Shown here piece by piece: positions 63,059 to 64,000 of a stretch of DNA of 64,000 nt. The stretch comes from Nocardiopsis kunsanensis DSM 44524. GTDB lineage: Bacteria > Actinomycetota > Actinomycetes > Streptosporangiales > Streptosporangiaceae. The notes beneath the pieces are model-generated. The model saw nothing but the letters and a program-made list of their open reading frames with translations. It did not search any database and was not told where the DNA came from. The position numbers and the translations under genes are program-made. The stretch lies in the NCBI RefSeq assembly GCF_000340965.1, contig NZ_ANAY01000031.1, positions 1-64,000 on the forward strand. The letters are read 5' to 3'. Position 1 is the stretch's first letter, and every line of letters starts with the position of its first letter.

Positions 63059-64000
63059 TCAGGCCGCGACGGTGGCGCGGCGGGTACGGGAACGGTCCAC
63101 CCTGAGGTCGTAGTTGTGGGGATCGAACCACCGGGTGCGCAGTGCGAAGTTCCAGGTGAAGGTGGGCCACAGTGTGGTGTTGCGGCCCTGTTCGTTCAGG
63201 TACCAGCTGTCGCAGCCGCCGGAGACCCAGACCGTGCCCTCCATGCTCCTGGCGACCATGTCGTTGTAGCGGCGCTGAGCCTCCGAGTGCACGTCGAGGC
63301 GGTCCAGTCCGTTGCGGCACAGGTACTTGAGCGCCTGCATCGTGTAGCGGATCTGCGCTTCGATCATGAAGACCTGTGAAGTGTGCCCGAGGCCGGTGTT
63401 GGGGCCGGCGAGCACGAAGGCGTTCGGGAAGCCGGAGACCGTGGTCCCGCGGAAGGCCTGCGCGTCGGTGCCCCAGTGGTCGGACAGCGATCGCCCGTCG
63501 GGGCTGAAGATCCGTTGGGCCACGGGCGGGTCGGCGACGTGGAACCCGGTGCCGAGGATGATCGTGTCGACCTCGTGCTCGGTCTCCTCGCCCGAGGCGT
63601 CCCGGGTGACCACGGAGTTGGCGCGCACCTCGACGATGCCGTCGGTGACCACGTCCACGTTGGGCCGGGCCAACGCGGGATAGTACTCGTTCGACATCAG
63701 GATGCGCTTGCACCCGGCGCGGAAGTCGGGGGTGAGCTTGGCCCGCAGATCGGGGTCGTCGGTGCTGCGGTTGATGTTGGAACGCCCGAGCGCCTCCACG
63801 ACCTTGAGGAGCCTGGGGTTCTTGGCGAAGCCGAAGATATAGCTCTCACGGCCCCAGTAGATGCTCTTGCGCGCGACCTGCTGCGCGCCGGGGACGTTCT
63901 CGTAGAGCCAGCGCTCCAGCTTGGTGACGTCGCGGTCGTGGCGGTACATCACCCAGGGGGCCGTGCGCTGGAAGAGCTTGAGCTCGCCGACCTTCGGCTG
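63059..64000 (-). CDS. Flavin-containing (Baeyer-Villiger-type) monooxygenase, C-terminal part
   Basis: At least 313 C-terminal residues; the 5' end lies beyond the window, and the frame runs to the last base (QPKVGELKLFQRTAPW). It carries the NADPH-domain remnant, GTGFHVADPP (the ATGF-type motif) and LAGPNTGLGHTS of class B monooxygenases. The FAD motif is outside. It heads the DUF4873 and hydrolase genes. Oxidation of a ketone to an ester followed by hydrolysis is a plausible route. Confidence 0.92.
   Translation of the reverse strand, partial: QPKVGELKLFQRTAPWVMYRHDRDVTKLERWLYENVPGAQQVARKSIYWGRESYIFGFAKNPRLLKVVEALGRSNINRSTDDPDLRAKLTPDFRAGCKRILMSNEYYPALARPNVDVVTDGIVEVRANSVVTRDASGEETEHEVDTIILGTGFHVADPPVAQRIFSPDGRSLSDHWGTDAQAFRGTTVSGFPNAFVLAGPNTGLGHTSQVFMIEAQIRYTMQALKYLCRNGLDRLDVHSEAQRRYNDMVARSMEGTVWVSGGCDSWYLNEQGRNTTLWPTFTWNFALRTRWFDPHNYDLRVDRSRTRRATVAA

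Overview
The window is 64 kb of very GC-rich DNA from an actinobacterium. Third codon positions are almost all G or C, GTG and TTG starts are common, and lipoproteins carry short actinobacterial signal peptides. The gene set (a class A penicillin-binding protein with a huge acidic N-terminus, a KstR-like regulator, an NrtR-NadA pair, Asp23/Gls24 envelope-stress genes with CsbD, DUF6286 and AmaP, DUF3618 beside Bcp, DUF4429) suggests Nocardiopsis or another Nocardiopsaceae/Streptosporangiales member. The genus is an inference. No rRNA, phage, insertion sequence or CRISPR was seen. The DNA reads as chromosome core with a few lineage-specific pieces.

Layout. 0-10 kb: a methyltransferase, the class A PBP, a left-running set (GT4 glycosyltransferase, methyltransferase, prenyltransferase-fold protein), then a metallo-hydrolase divergent from a KstR-like TetR regulator. 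10-18.4 kb: a sigma-like protein with a membrane-anchored tail, nadA divergent from an NrtR-like regulator, a HAD phosphatase, and a four-gene OpuC-type osmoprotectant importer behind a SigB-like promoter. 18.4-31.3 kb: flavin reductase, SppA, lipoprotein, a split M16 protease pair, a Ser/Thr kinase with an overlapping mini-ORF, an odd tRNA, Bcp, a CDP-alcohol phosphotransferase with DUF3618, a PLP deaminase/aldolase and PurU. 31.6-34.5 kb: a seven-gene CsbD/Asp23/AmaP envelope-stress operon, including a 57-residue membrane protein. 34.6-39.2 kb: a glycine operon (gcvT, gcvH, glyA, sdaA) behind a tandem glycine riboswitch. 39.4-47.4 kb: a catalytically degenerate class D beta-lactamase homologue, a broken methyltransferase, an amidohydrolase, DAHP synthase, an acyl-CoA synthetase, a DUF4429/SHOCT protein and proline iminopeptidase. 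47.4-53.3 kb: a long hairpin upstream of a 3Fe-4S ferredoxin, then a ferredoxin-reductase-like enzyme, asparaginase, a DnaQ-type exonuclease with a membrane tail, and heme oxygenase with a TetR regulator. 53.6-57.2 kb: a response regulator-PP2C fusion, histidine kinase and Rcp1-like receiver. 57.3-64 kb: a phosphatase, small-molecule kinases and dehydrogenase, and a Baeyer-Villiger-type monooxygenase operon cut by the window edge.

How the genes fit together. Several units concern osmotic or envelope stress: the OpuC importer with a SigB-type promoter, CsbD/Asp23/AmaP, the PP2C partner-switch module, SppA and the PBP. The glycine unit is a complete route from glycine through serine to pyruvate except for GcvP, which must lie elsewhere. 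The strongest candidate for something undescribed is a gapless fold-back of 88 position pairs at 47440-47622. Of its departures from perfect complementarity, 16 are G-U in the plus-strand RNA against only two C-A, which points to a conserved RNA hairpin. Other oddities are a leucine-type tRNA lacking its long variable arm, two likely CTG start codons, a beta-lactamase homologue with its catalytic Ser and Lys replaced, and a mini-ORF owning the only good ribosome site of the kinase gene. All alignments and pairings were made by eye; no database search was run.
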